Below the pieces are notes generated by a model, which worked only from the letters and a program-made list of their open reading frames with translations, was not told the DNA's origin and ran no database searches. A DNA stretch of 64,000 nucleotides from Chrysemys picta bellii (taxonomy: Eukaryota; Chordata; Testudines; Emydidae). The stretch spans positions 125,712,943-125,776,942 of the forward strand of contig NC_088791.1 of NCBI RefSeq assembly GCF_011386835.1, in the 5' to 3' direction. Below are positions 9,970-22,596 of the stretch, one piece after another. Both the position numbers and the translations under genes were made by a program. How positions within the stretch are numbered: position 1 is the stretch's first letter; every line of letters begins with the position of its first letter.

Positions 9970-11967
9970 AGATTCAAGCGCTCCAAATTTAGTCTGTTTT
10001 ACTGTATTCTATATCACTCTCACCTCTGTAGTATCTGAGTACCTTCCAGTGATGCATTAAGTGACACAACTAGCATCTGTCACATGGCTCACTATTTCTT
10101 TCATCCTCTCTCCAGCCAGAAAAGTGTGTGTGCTGTGCTGTTTTGTTTTAGATTTATTTAAAAATGTAACATATATAAAGTGTGCTATGTGTTAGAGGAC
10201 ACAAGGTTGAAGAAGTGCACTTTGCACTTGGAGCACAAGTTTAGCGAGGTCTATGGTGGCTCTTCATACCTGTGAGAGCTCCTGGGTATACAGGTTACCT
10301 ATAGCAATATGCACAGTGATTTTGAAGATTGCTTTATTATGTTCACTGAAGCTCCTTTTCAGAAGTTGAGGAACTAGTTTTCTCCTCTTATGCAGTTGTT
10401 TTCACTGTTCTTCCTTGCCCTCTCGCCAGAGGTCATGTCTGACTACCATTGCTGAGTGTTGCAATTAGCCCTCCATAGATGCAGTCATAATGCAATGAAG
10501 TACCATTATCCCTTGAGTGTCTGGGTCTTTTGAGTTTAATGATCGTTGAAAGTGAGTGCCCATGTACGCGGCAGTTCATCACCCAGTGCTTGAAAGACAG
10601 GTCCTTTTTAGCATAGGGTTTCATTTCAGCTGGCTCAGAATTTAAAAATTGTGTAGGGAATTTGGGGTTTGTTGGCTGACAGCCAGGTCACACAGTATGT
10701 GTTTGGGATTAAAAACTGCATGTTTGTGTCTTACTCGCGATATCATGGAGTGATCCAGGCTGGTTTATCATTCCCATTTAGAAGCAGAAAATGTCAGGTC
10801 AGAAGTACTGTCAGACCTCCAAAATAGGTTGGATCTTCAGTACATACCTTTCCCTAACCCTCCAAATTATGAAATGTGACAATTAATTAGTCTCCAATAG
10901 GAAAAAGGTAATTTCAACTCTTCAGAAAACTAAATTATTAAACAAGAAACTGGCATATGCCTGAGGAATTATTATGTAATTGAAATTTCATAATGTCTTT
11001 CTGCGCAGACATGCTGAGCATATGCAGTATCCAAATGGCCATTACAACCTGTTTGAGGTGATTGATCTGCAGAGTAAGAAGGACTTAATCTGGCAGTCAC
11101 TACCGAGTATAATGCTTACTGTTGTAAGCAGTTCCATTGATTCTGTGGCACTAGTGTCTTTTATTGCTTATTTATAATGTAAGCTATCATGTGAAACAAG
11201 TCCTCATTTTCCTCAGCAAAAGGAGTGTAAGCCTGTGGCCTGATGTTCTAAAGGATAAGGAGCTCTCTGCTTCTATCTGTTGGTGAACAGGGGGAAATAT
11301 GGCTACTAAGAGAACTTCATTTGCATAACTTTTCTACCCAGAATTCTCCCAGTGACACTTTGGGGGTCACCATAACTATACACAGACGTGACACAGAACT
11401 GAGAGGAGAGGAGGAAAAACACTTCTACCTAGTTGCAAAGACTCTGATCCAGGGTCCCATGTGCTATTAGTCATCACTGGGCGTAAACACTCTGATTTAA
11501 GCCTCCTGTGAGAGGGAATGGATAATTTGGGTTGTATTCTCCAGTCCACTAAGGCCACCTTTTGTGATGAAAAGAGGCCTTAAAGCAACTACAGGTTGGC
11601 CAGTGTTGAATTCACTCAAGGGAACTCTCAGCTAGCAGAAATCTGGCTAAGGCAGCTATGATGCTTCCTATGCTGGCCACTCCTTCCTCCCCCAGGATAA
11701 GGGGAAGGAAAGGGTGTGTTCAGAATGGGGCACTGGAGGAACAGAGAGGGTAACAAGCCATAGAAGAGCAGAACTCCGTTATGTCTGATTCTCTGCTGCT
11801 CTAAGGTACTTTATGGCCCTATGCAGCTCCGACTTGTTCTCGGGCCAAGCAGCTCTGAATCGGGGAGCTACACCTGGCTCCTTGCAGTTCCTACTTTCCA
11901 TTCCAACTGAGCACACAGTGCAGAATCAGACACCAAATTTTAGACTGCCTCAGTCCTACTACTGGGA
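9970..11967. other. Non-genic DNA, nothing identified
   Basis: AT-rich sequence with short open frames only (60-66 aa). None has a motif, a splice-bounded exon pattern or a repeat signature that I recognise. Confidence 0.5.
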
Positions 11968-12500
11968 AGAGAAATGCCATGCAAGGAGAAAGAGAAGAAA
12001 TTCTGGAAACTAGGAGAGGAACAAGAAAGGGGGAAAATCTTAGGCCTGAAAGGTAGGGAGAAGAAGGATAAACAGAGAAGAGCAAAAGAAGGAAGAGAGT
12101 ATACTGGCAGAAAAGGAAGAGTAGGAGATTGGGCAGGGGAAGGGCCAAGAGAAAAAGGCTGGGCGGAATTAGATTGAGGGGGGTGCTGTTAACATATTTT
12201 CCTGTTTTGCTTGCAAGAGCAAGAACACAGTGAGAGGGGATTACTAAAGCAAGGGGAAGCAAATGGCAAAGTAAAAGTGCTGGCATGCTGTGGGAAAGAC
12301 AATGAAGGAAGCGAGGGAGCACACATTGAAAAACCAACGAAAATATACAGTGGCAGGGAAGGAGAAAAAAGTATGAGGCTTAAAGGGGGAAATATCAGAG
12401 ATTCACAAGAGATGAGGTCACAGTTAATGAACAGCGTATTTTAACTATTGTAAAGCATTTTAGAAAACACACAGAGAAAGGGAGAAAAATAAGGCAGAAT
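11968..12500. repeat. Purine-rich low-complexity tract
   Basis: The plus strand is strongly purine-biased from about 11968 to 12180 (runs such as AAGGAGAAAGAGAAGAAATT) and moderately so to about 12500. The complementary strand therefore translates as a Leu/Phe/Ser/Pro-rich frame (11891-12337, 148 aa) that looks membrane-like only because of CTT/CTC/TTC codons. I do not call it a gene. Such tracts can form H-DNA. Confidence 0.6.
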
Positions 12501-13043
12501 AAAGCAGAGGAGAATGGGTTAGGTTTTTAAAAGATTTTGATGAAATAATTGCATTAGAATATTGTGAAATGAGACTCCCTCCCTCACTTGAAAATGGTCA
12601 ATTAATTAAAATGTAATTTCTTACAGTTTAAATAGTAGATTCTTAAATTTAGAGGTAACAGGAGTCAGTGGACATGGACACCTGTCCTGTGAGAGGAATA
12701 TTGACTTTTGTCCCACTGACCCAGATCATATGACTGGGGACAACTTATAAAGTTCACTTTTGAACTACCCCTCCCAGGTGTCATACTCTTATTACAATAG
12801 ATACCACAGTGATGGCAGGAAACCCGGTGCATTTAGTAACATACCCAGCACCTGACCTGAAAAATAGCTACTTACAACTTTCAAAACAGGGACAGTTGGA
12901 GGGGATGAGAACAGACTCCTCACACTGGGGTCAGGGGCAGTGGTGGTGTTTGAATTCCTGTATATTCTACATGCTAAGGGACAAGCCTTATCTTAACAAA
13001 CTGGAGTATCTGATGTACAACAGTACAGATGTGTATGTGTACT

Positions 13044-13055
13044 GCCCTCTACTGG
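13044..13055 (-). promoter_or_regulatory. Possible CTCF core motif
   Basis: On the minus strand this reads CCAGTAGAGGGC and fits the CTCF core pattern CCASYAGRKGGC at every position, followed by AGTACA. A looser CCACCTAGTGG lies 15 bp to the right. A match this short also arises by chance, so binding is only a possibility. Confidence 0.3.
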
Positions 13056-13125
13056 ATGTAATTATCATGCCACCTAGTGGTTGGTCTGAAAAGCCAATAG
13101 CGAATGGAGAGACATTTCTTTAGTC

Positions 13126-14015
13126 CAAGTGGTTCCCAAACTTTAACAACCTGTGAACCCCTTTCATTAAAATGTCAAGTCTCGCAAACCCCCTCTTAAA
13201 AATGAATATTTCCAGGGATTTTCTCGTTTACCTGAGTATAAATTATAAAAGCAGTGATCTTGGAAATATAAAATTTGTTTTTTATGACATGTGTCCCTGG
13301 CCTCTGTTTGCCAGAAGCTGGGAATGAGTGAAAGGGGATGGATCACTTGATGATTACCTGTTCTGTTCATTCCCTCTGGGGCACCTGGCACTGGCCACTG
13401 TCGGAAGACAATGGGCTAGATGGACCCTTGGTCTGACCCAGTAGGGCCATTCTTATGTTCTTATTTATCATTATAGTATTTTTATTACATTATGAAAATG
13501 GCAACACTCTTCCAAGATCTCACTGTCGTAGCTTGTATCGCTTTGAATAAGCCTATTATAAGACAAGGCTCCTATGTTTCATCAAGGAGTATCAGATGTG
13601 AAACAGCATGAAGGTATTTAAGAAGCCAACTCAAAGAGTTCCTCCTACACAAGCATTCAGGTCTTGAGCAGTTCAGGCAAACAATGCATGTTACAATAAA
13701 GCTTAAACTTGTTTGTCATAATAATTTTAAAAACAATACTAGCTGCCTATTTAATTTTAAAAACAGCAAAAAATATTCACCTCCCTTTCCATTTCTTATA
13801 AGGAGTCTTGAAGTTTAAATCTCCTCAGTGTGATAGGTATGCTTGCTTTGATCCTCTTAGCTCTTGGAAGTCCAGGGGCTCCGGGCTGCTGGCCCCTTGC
13901 TGCCCGGGGTCCCTAGGGACAGCTCTGTCCGCCATTAGGGATTTTTTTTCCGAGAACCCCCTGTAACATTTTGCGAACCCCCAGGGGTTCATGAACCCCA
14001 GTTTGGGAACCACTG
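13126..14015. mobile_element. 890-bp hAT element carrying an inserted CR1 tail
   Basis: The left end CAAGTGGTTCCCAAACTTT pairs with the right end AGTTTGGGAACCACTG, and the TSD CTTTAGTC is perfect (13118-13125 and 14016-14023). Internal direct echoes (GTGAACCCC, GCGAACCCCC, TGAACCCC) belong to the subterminal regions. The body contains a nested CR1 3' end at 13291-13462. No transposase frame was found; the 62-74-aa frames are chance. Confidence 0.88.
13291..13462 (+). mobile_element. CR1 3' end (TTCTTATG tail) nested in hAT
   Basis: The segment runs from CAGAAGCTGGGAATG through GGATGGATCACTT, TGTTCTGTTCATTCCCTC and GACCCAGTAGGGCCATTC to CTTATGTTCTTA. It is the reverse complement of the copy at 21330-21500, so it is the last 170 bp of the same CR1 family. 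It has no coding content. Confidence 0.8.
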
Positions 14016-14104
14016 CTTTAGTCTAAATTGAGGGCTGTTGGGTTTGGTTTTTTTGTTTGGTTGGTTTTTTGGAGATTATGGGCAAAGTTGGGAACAATTC
14101 TACA

Positions 14105-14225
14105 GCTTTAACTTAACCCCAGTTTCCCCATCTGTAAAATGGGAATAATACCTGCCTACCTAACAGGGATATTACAAGACTTCACTCTTAATGAGAGTTA
14201 AGTGAAAAGTACTATTGTTCTATGT
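14105..14225 (+). repeat. MIR-like SINE, 3' part
   Basis: CCAGTTTCCCCATCTGTAAA, then ATGGGAATAATACCTGCC and the AACAGGGATATTACAAGA region, correspond to the second half of MIR. The tRNA-like head is missing. Confidence 0.65.
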
Positions 14226-15490
14226 TTATAAAGGCAGTCCCAAACCAGACAAGATCAAGGTCTCGAACTTCACTCTGCACATATTATAAGATTCTGTGAT
14301 ATTCCAAACCCAATCAAAACCTAGAAGTCTCATCAGAAAGACTGTCCTTACAAGATTTCCAGCCAGGAGAAACAGGATCATCTGTGCTGAGATAAGCCAG
14401 ATGTTTAAGGAGTTACTTAAAACCAAACACCAGAATTGCCAGTCACATAGCTAGTTGTCTATGTCCATAGCACCCAACATTAAGTTTTCTCTTAAGGGGT
14501 TACATCTAGGCACGTTGAACACTTAGTGAAACTTTGCCCCATAGAAACTTAATAATAATCATGTAGTAAGGTAGAGATGAGCCCAGGAAACCAATGGCAG
14601 TATGTCTTCTGAGAGGCCATACTGTGAAGTCCCTTTCCTCCCACTGCAAGTGTAATGCAGAGTTGTTGCCTCAAGATCTATGAAGATCCTGAGATCTTTG
14701 AAATGGGAAAGCCATGACCCCTAAACCCTGCACTGCAGGAAAAGCTCACGTTGGGAACTCCTGAGTATAATCTTTGTGGAGTTTCCTAATTAACTCTTCC
14801 CTTTTGGTGTTGGTGGGAATGATCTGGGGCCCTGATCATTATACCACTGAAGGCCAGATTTTCAGCTGGTGAAAATCTGTATAGCATTGTTGACTTCCAG
14901 GGAGTGACACCAATTTACACCAGCTAAGGAACAGCCCCTACATGCCTATAAAGCTAATGAGCTATAGATTTCTCCAACAGGACCAAACTTTAACACACAG
15001 CAGCCTGGCTACTTCACAGAGCCGTGCCCCTCTTAGAGTAATTTAGTTGGCCCTGTGGAAATAAAGGCAAAAGGATCAATAGCCTTAAGGTAATTCATTT
15101 TCAATATTGGATGTATTACCTTCAACCTTGAGGGAAAATTTCCTTTTGTGAAAATAATTCTTTGTGCTTTTTCACTAACAAGCATTGGTTGTAAAGAAAT
15201 ACAATGAGACCATGTGGACAACTCTAACACTTAAAAGTAGTTGGACATCTCAATGTAATTCCCTTGTTCAAATAGAGATGTAAGCTATTTTGGCTTGAAA
15301 ATCATGGCTCTGTCTCATCATCGCAAACATAAGATACGGTCTAGTTTGAGATGAGATTCCCGGTAGAAAGAAGCTACTGATGAATAGCAATAGCTTGCTG
15401 ATATAACCATTTTCAGACCCCTTGAGAATCTGAAAGACATGGAATTAGAGAATATGCCAGGTTATAAATAATTCTTCAATAACGTATTGT
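14226..15490. other. Non-genic DNA with one fold-back remnant
   Basis: No gene is visible. Positions about 14847-14935 contain CCAGATTTTCAGCTGGTG and CAATTTACACCAGCTAAGG, roughly complementary arms around GACTTCCAGGGAGT. This is a decayed palindromic amniote repeat. The rest is unique-looking. Confidence 0.45.
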
Positions 15491-15494
15491 AATC

Positions 15495-15658
15495 ATAGAA
15501 TCATAGAATATCAGGGTTGGAAGGGACCTCAGGAGGTCATCTAGTCCAACCCCCTGCTCAAAGCAGGACCTAATCCCAACTAAATCAAGCCAGCCAGGGC
15601 TTTATCAAGCCTGACCTTAAAAACCTCTAAGGAAGGAGATTCCACCACCTCCCTAGGT
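15495..15658 (-). mobile_element. CR1 3' end, heavily 5'-truncated
   Basis: It starts with two copies of the tail octamer (as CATAGAAT on this strand) and runs through AGGGACCTCAGGAGGTCATC to CACCTCCCTAGGTGATGC. Only the last 165 bp of the family seen at 6727 and 34333 is present. It covers the final ORF2 codons. Confidence 0.9.
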
Positions 15659-16074
15659 GATGCTTCCCAGGGGTACCCAGGGTTGTGAGGTTGCCCTTAG
15701 TATTAGGGACTCTTGTCTGTGCCTACTGTGAATCAGCTGCCTGACTCCACCAACCTCAGGCAACATAAGCACTGCCTTCCAGATGATGACCAAAGTGACA
15801 CAGGCTTTCATTAGAGACCTTACGTGACATTTTTGATGGACTAGTATGTAGCAGACCCGGGAGATCCTTGTAATTCTTATGTACCCCTCGGCCTTCTGCC
15901 AGTTGGCATCAAAAGATTCTTGAGTCACACATTACTAGAGCACTGGCATGAAATAGATGTTGTACAATGAATCCCACCCCCACCCCGACGTTCCCCAAAC
16001 AGAATGTGAAAACAGCAGAATGGGATACACTGTGTTCAAAATAAAAAACACACACAGTGCAGAGACAGGCCCTG

Positions 16075-16195
16075 AGTCAAAAGAACATCTCGATTCAAGA
16101 AAGCACTTAAGCATGTGATCAGTTTAAAGTTGATCATGTGCTTAAGTGCTTTTTTGAAAAACATCCTTAAGAGTTTTCCTGAACTGGGGCCATAA
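16075..16195. repeat. Palindromic fold-back repeat
   Basis: The 21-bp arms at 16101-16121 and 16131-16151 (AAGCACTTAAGCATGTG and its complement) match at 19 of 21 positions around a 9-bp centre. Outer sequences CAGGCCCTGAGTC and GAACTGGGGCCAT are also roughly complementary. This is an old MITE-like element; compare 5595-5700. Confidence 0.6.
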
Positions 16196-16199
16196 TGTG

Positions 16200-19100
16200 T
16201 AGCAGACTGGAAACATTAGTCATACAGCTGTAAAATGCAATCCCTTTAGCTGAGGCTTTCAACACATGTAATTATCTTTGTGATCAAGGACATTAAAAAT
16301 ATGTGCATATTGGTCAGTGAGTGCACAATCCATTGTGTGTTACTGCTCACACACATTGGGAGGGAGCACAGGTCTGTAAGTTAGAACAGGAGAATGCATT
16401 AAGAGCCAACCTTTGATTTTTTTTTCTTTTTTGGTGTGTGGAGGGGGACTTTGAAGTAGTAAGAGAGCATGAAGCTATCTGACCACTTGGGCATAGGGAA
16501 ATAATGTATTGGTACTTATGGGGGGAGGGCTAGAAAACAGCAAAGGCCTACTTTGTTGGTCTGGGAGAAAGAGTAAATTTAGGTCCTATGCCTCATTAAA
16601 GAACATCAGGGCTTAGTATTATTGTTCTTCAAACACCAAGAGCTAATGGAAGACTGCCCAGGTTAATATGTCTAAATTTTGATCTACCCTTCTCCATCCC
16701 CTTACAGCTTCTGATTTTGTAATGTATTGGAATGAGTAATAGAGCTCCTATAATGGTAAATTATATTTTTATATCTAGATATATAACAAGAGTTTCAGGA
16801 TGTTCTTTTCTACTGTGCTGCTTCTTGGCTGTTCAAAGTCTAGATCAAGACTGTGTGTGTATGTGTGTGTGTGTGTGCGCTTGCACACACATGCCTCACG
16901 CTGTAGTTGTTTCCAAAGAAAGTCTTAAAGATATCACAAATTGGTGATGAGGAGAGGTTCCTAGATAGTGATTACATGTTAACACAGATTACATGAAGGC
17001 CAAAGGGGTAATTTTATTTTATTTTAATCAGCGATCTTTGTGGACTTAGATAGAATGGCTGTGTTTACAAGGACCCTTTGAATCCTGCAAGGATGGGGAA
17101 TTTCATACTGAGAGAATGGAGCAGTTTCCTGGTGTTAATAGTGTGGCAGTTAACAAAAAATTACTATCAATTTTGAGTCTTAAGGAAAGACCATTGTGTG
17201 CACTCACAGCATGAGTCAAGCTAAGAGAGTTATCCAGAAATTGTAGCTATTTTACAAAGATATTGCCTCTAAAGCTAGAGTTGGTCGGGAATTTTTTGAT
17301 CAAAATTTTTGTGTCAGAAAATGCCAAGTCATCAAAATGGAAACAATTTTTTTTTAATTCCCCTCCCCACCCTAGTATAGGATGTGTACTGGGGTGGGGG
17401 TGTTAGCCTGCATCTGGAGCACACTGTGCTTCCCAGTTGCTGCACTGGCCACTAGAGAGGCCATTGCAGGCTGATAAGTTAAATTTGTTCAGGGGTCAAA
17501 CTGGCCCCAGCTGCTCCAGAGATCAATAGAGCACCAGCTTTGGCCTCTCTCCCCTGGGATTCGACATCCGACATCAATTATTCTCTCTTCCAGTTTAAAC
17601 AGGACCTATGTATCCATCACATTTTCTTGAGAGTTCACACTCAGCCTTGTTTGCTGTCAGCCCATGTTCTCCGTATCACAGGCTTTGTCTTCACGGACAC
17701 AAAGATGTTATTTTGTTTTGTTTTTTAAAAAAGAACAGTAAGACAAATACTGTTGTCTCACTGTAAAATCCTAGGTGGAGACAAGGCATTCATTGCCTTT
17801 ACTGCAAGGTGAGGTTAGCAGTATACTCCTTCCTCACCTAGTTTACCTTGAAGTAAAATGCCTCATCTCCATTATGTTTTTACAGTAAGATAGCTAAGGC
17901 TAACTGTTTTGTAGCAATCTTGTGATGTCATCAGGTCCCAAGAATTCCTTGCACGGTTTGTCTGCCAGATCTCAGGAGATGATGCATCTTCAAGGGACAG
18001 TCCATTACATTGAAATAGTACCAAATGGGAGTGTACTGTGATCAATGCATGAGACTTTGGGATCATCTCCATCTGAAAATAAGTATCAGTTATGTGCTCT
18101 CTATCAATTTCAGCCCATCTGTCAACGTGAAATATATGTGTATTCTTTACTTGGTAAGGGGTATTTTTCTACAGGAATAGCTGTTAATTTGACACTCCCA
18201 AAAATCCTTACATCCCCATTATTCTTGACAGTAGTTACAAATGGTGCTGCCCACTCACTGTGATTTATTCTATACAAAATTACTTCCTATTTTAGCCACT
18301 CAAATTCTAGTTAAACTTTTGGCCTAAAAGTGCATGGAATTGGTCAGGCCTTCTTGCACCATTCATATATCATGCAAAGAGACTGGGTCACGTTTCATTT
18401 ATCCACACCACCACTGAAAGCTGTGGTATACTCTTCCAGAAATTTGTCCCTTCCATGTCTGATAACTACGTGTTGTGACACTGCTTTAATGTCATGCCAA
18501 TTTTGCTTAGTATAATGGATCCACTCCCTCCCCAGAAATGGACACCCACCCACATACACGATAGTTAGCCATAACTGATGTATGCGGAAGCCCCACTTGC
18601 AGGTCTACGTAAATGGTAACAAATGAGCTTTCCTGCGATTTGTTTACCATGTATATAGTCATGCTAGTTCTGTTGTACAGTCACTGTTGCTGGTAGATCT
18701 CATACATGCCGGAACTATTATTTCATGTGAATTTGTCACAGCTGCATTTCCCTTTTCAAATGCTCTGTATGGCACTTCTGATGTTACTCTGCTTTTAAAA
18801 AACAGATGTCAGATACCGGATATGGTCTGCACAGATACAGGGAAGAGTGAATGTATATAGAATGTGCACAATCTGACAGCTGGCTAACATGGCATTCATT
18901 TGATATACATCTTCTATGTAATTTGCTGCATCTGTGCCATATGCAACAATATCCACAGCTTGTGGGGGGGAAGTAAGCTCAACCTCTGTTAGTGTTTCCG
19001 AATGGATTTGTATCTCAAATCATGCACCAAATGACCCCCTCAAGAAGCATCATCCAAATCTGTTCCAAATGCAGAATGCTAGATTAAATTCTTCACTTCA

Positions 19101-20180
19101 CCCCTGTCCCATAGACGTTCCATAGCTGCATTGCTTTTTATGATTTATAAATTATCATCATTGTATTTTGTGAAACTTTGCAACATTCCTGCATCTGCCA
19201 CAACAGGAAACATTTCAGTGTCAAACTAGCATCAGGTTAATGGTAAAAAAAAACAAAAATTGCTGTAAAAAGATATTAAAGAATGCCCTTGGGGGACAGG
19301 TGGCTGCATATTATAGAAAGAGGAGAGACAGTATCTTTGATTCCCAATTTGAAGTTTATTTGCTGCACATCTGTAGATGTCAAAGTGCATTGTGGCCCAA
19401 AGCTACTATGGGAAACACAGTGAAGGTTTGACTCTAACTGCAGTTTAACTTACTGTATTTGTTAATAATGCATGGGCTGCTGGATACCATTGTTGGAAAA
19501 GTTATCTTTAGACAAGACCGTTTATCAAGTTTAATTAACGTGTCAGAGGAAACAGTGCAGAGCGATTGCACTGAGCTTAACACTGATAATACTAATTTCT
19601 CCACATTAGAGGGATAACCGCTTTAAGCATAGAAAAAACGTCAGTGATAACATTGAAAATCAAATAGGGAGGTTATTTCTTTTTCAAATCAAATTCAACA
19701 TTTTACAGCTAGTGCGTTAGAGGAAAGAGAAACAATGAAAATATTCAAGGACTCTCAGTGACATTTTTCTTTTATCTGAACTGAAAAAAGGTTATAAGTG
19801 CATGGAGAAATATGGCGGTAACTTAATAAACATTCATTAATTACAAGGCGGCAGAAATATGCTGTTCCAGAATCTCAAGAGACTACTAATTAAGTCGTGT
19901 GTGTGAAATATCTGGCTCCAGCACACAAAGGTTCATGCTAATTTTTTTGTTTTTGTTTTTCATCTCTGAGTTCTGGGTTCATATAGCCACAAAATAGCCA
20001 AAACTTAAGAAAAACATGAATGCTCCTTGTTTGTTTGTTTTTGTTATAATTAAACTAAACTATAAAAGATGGCCCAGGTTTTCCTGAAAGGTTTGCTGAG
20101 GTCAGGCTTGAAATTAAACATGAAATTAAACATGAAATCAGGCAGCTTTCATCTGGTTTCAGGTTTTATAATCCAGGTGT
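16200..20180. other. Non-genic AT-rich DNA; (TG)n tract and AT-family fragment
   Basis: No gene is visible. There is a (TG)n tract at about 16851-16879. Positions 17274-17345 start with AGCTAGAGTTGGTCGGGAAT and are a fragment of the TAGAGCTGG AT-rich family. Open frames reach 72 aa and have no motif. For the block 19440-19910, see its own entry. Confidence 0.5.
19440..19910. promoter_or_regulatory. Possible conserved noncoding element
   Basis: Complex, repeat-free, AT-rich sequence with several homeodomain-like cores (TTTAATTAACG at 19530, CATTCATTAATTACAAGG at 19830, CTACTAATTAAG at 19883). Sequence texture and motif density are the only basis. Without alignment to other vertebrates this is a guess. 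Confidence 0.2.
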
Positions 20181-20184
20181 AACA

Positions 20185-20480
20185 GGAACTGTCAGGTCTT
20201 CTCTGCCCCTGTCTGGAGGCATTAGTGCCCTGATTCCCCACTACTCAAGGAAAACCTACTCGGACTGGTCTACCAACAAGACTTAAACCTCCAGAGGTTT
20301 AAGCAGGCCCAGGAGGAGACACTGACCAATCAGGAGCCAGCAGGCCACTTAAGACTTGCTGGCTTCTTCTCAGGGGTAGAGCTAGGTGAGACTGGGACAG
20401 AGGAGGAGCTTCTAGTGCTAGCCCAGAACCCCAAGGCTAGTAAAGCTGTAAGAAGGCGTGCCCAATTCCATACACTTTTA
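20185..20480 (+). other. Possible LTR or repeat fragment
   Basis: The stretch has phrases typical of turtle LTR promoter regions: CCAATCAGGAGCCAGCAGG followed by TTAAGACTTGCTGGCTTC. No TG...CA ends or TSD could be placed. It is also similar in style to 28030-28110 (CTGGCCTGCTGGCTTCTTTA, then CCAATCAGCT). The class is uncertain. Confidence 0.3.
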
Positions 20481-21325
20481 GGTCAAAAGCTGAACTAGCA
20501 TTGGAGTGGTTAAGAAGGCTTGCCTGCTTCTTCTCAGAACCAGGTCTGGGCTTTGCCTTGCCTTGCCTTGAAACACTGCAGCTAAGTGCTTGCCTTTGAG
20601 TTTTGTTTGTTTAAAGGCATAGGCAGCCACATCCTGAGTTTTGTTACCCTTAGTTAACTGTTTAGAGACTGATGACAAAGTTATGGCACAGGCCGCTCTG
20701 CTTCAAGCAAGCGGCCACAACTTGTGGATTAATGCAGGGAGTGCCTGCAGCACACTTGGGGGCACTATGGATCAGCCCCACCTCCCAGGTCTCCTGTAGT
20801 TCTGCTAAATTACTACAGGAAATGTAAGTGAAGGATGAGGTTCTATTTTGATGAGGATATAGCCAAAAATTATGAATCATACCTCCCCGCTGTAGAATTT
20901 GCTTGGAAAAGTAGCATAAGATGAGTCCCTCTGGTGAGATCTCTGCTGCTGTTGAACGCAAAATGAATTAGAAATATTATGCTGTGCTTCTGGTGCTTTG
21001 TGTTCTTGCTCCATTTGAAACCAGAGATTTGTCTATGATAAAGGTTGGTTTGTGTTTATCTTTATTTTTTGTGTGACCTTCCCCACTCATTTTGATGGAG
21101 TTTTAATTCAGTTATCTAGTAATGATACTCTAAAGGTCAGCATTGTTAACTATTTCACAGAAGAGAGAGTAGATCTGCACTATCTACTGAAAATGAAAAC
21201 TTAATTCAGTACCATGAGTGGGCAACACTTGGGAGATGTACCACCAATTATACTTTTCTCCAGTCCAGAAGGGACCATGCCCTAAGAACCTAGCAGAGCC
21301 TAACAAGGCATCTGAACCTCATCAA
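20481..21325. other. Non-genic DNA, nothing identified
   Basis: A short CCTTG/GCCTT repeat lies at about 20558-20578. Minus-strand frames of 66 and 99 aa (20478-20961) have no recognisable domain and no homology that I can name. Confidence 0.4.
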
Positions 21326-21329
21326 GGGG

Positions 21330-22420
21330 AACATAACAATGGCCATACTTGGTCAGATCAATGGTCCATCTAGTCCAGTATCCTATCTTCTGACAGTGGC
21401 TTCAGAGAGAATGAACAGAACAGGGCAAATTAAGAAGTGATCCATCCCCAGTCATCCATTCCCAGCTTCTGGCTCTCAGAGGCTTAGGAACACCCAGAAC
21501 ATGGGGTTGCATCCCTGATCATCTTGGCTAATAGCTATTGATGGAACTGTCCTCCCTGAACTGATCTTATTCTTTTTTAAATCTAGTTATATTTTTGGTC
21601 TTCACAACATCCCATGGCAATGAGTTCTGCAGGTTCACTGTGCATTGTGTGAAGAAGTACTTCCTTTGCTTTAAACTTGATGCCTATTAATTTCATTGGG
21701 TGACCCCAGTTCATGTGTTATGTGAAGGGGTAAATAACACTTCCTTATTCACTTTCTTCACACCATTCATGATTTTATAGACCTCTATCATATCTCCCCT
21801 TAGTTGTCTCTTCTCTAAACTGAACAGTCCCAGTCTTTTTATTCTCTCTTCATATGGAAGCCACTCCATACCCCTAATCATTTGTGTTGCCCTTCTCTGT
21901 ACTTTTTCCAATTCTAATATCTTGTTTGAGATGGGATGACCAGAACTGCACACAGTATTCAAAGTGTGAGCATACCATGGATTTATATAGTGGCATTGTG
22001 ATATTTTGTCTTATCAATCCCTTTCCTAATGGTTTCTAACATGCTGTTAGCTTTTTTGACTGCCACTGCATGCTGAGCAGATGTTTTCAGAGAACTATCC
22101 ACAATGACTACAAGATCTCTTTCTTGAGTGGTAATAGCTAATTTAGACCCCATCATTTTGTATGTATAGTTGGGATTATTTTTCCAGTGAGCATTACTTT
22201 GCACTTCTCAACATTGAATTTCATCTACCATTTTGTCATCAAGTTTTGTGAGATCCCTTTGTAACTCTTTGCAGTCAGCTTTGGACTTAACTATCATCTA
22301 CAAACTTTCCCACCTCACAGTTTACCCTCTTTTCCAGATCATTTATAAATATATTGAACAGCACAGGTCCCAGCACAGATCCTTGGGAGACCCCGCTATT
22401 TCCCTCTTTCCATTGTGAAG
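21330..22420 (-). mobile_element. Old CR1 LINE, 3' third of ORF2 plus 3' UTR
   Basis: A minus-strand CR1 whose 3' end (left) reads GGCCATACTTGGTCAGATC on the plus strand. It is a different family from 6727. About 380 bp of 3' UTR precede the coding remnants, in frames 21711-21962 ([29 protein letters not shown]), 21983-22204 (AITTQERDLVVIVDSSLK) and 22287-22520 ([20 protein letters not shown], then GKFVDDS). It is 5'-truncated just upstream of RT motif B. Confidence 0.88.
21711..22412 (-). pseudogene. CR1 ORF2 remnant: RT motifs B-C and C-terminus
   Basis: Three frames in series carry RT motif B (SGVSQGSVLGP), a damaged motif C (KFVDDS in place of FADD) and the post-RT tail with [11 protein letters not shown] and [14 protein letters not shown]. 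At least two frameshifts separate them. It is clearly dead, and more diverged than 6727-9965. Confidence 0.85.
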
Positions 22421-22596
22421 CCAAGCCTAATGAGGCCAAGGAGTATGCAAGCCCCAAAGGGGGAGCTAAGCCTTGAGAAACCCAGCATAGCACTCCTGAT
22501 CTTGTTGAGAGGATCTGCACAGTCTACTGTGATTGGCCTCTTAAGTGGCTGGAACTATTTTGTGAATGGAGCTTTGTAGAGCTCTTCACTTTAAGC

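Noticed and set aside
11891..12337. 148-aa Leu/Pro/Ser-rich frame that looks like a membrane protein
   Set aside because: It is the complement of a purine-rich tract; hydrophobicity comes from CTT/CTC/TTC codons.
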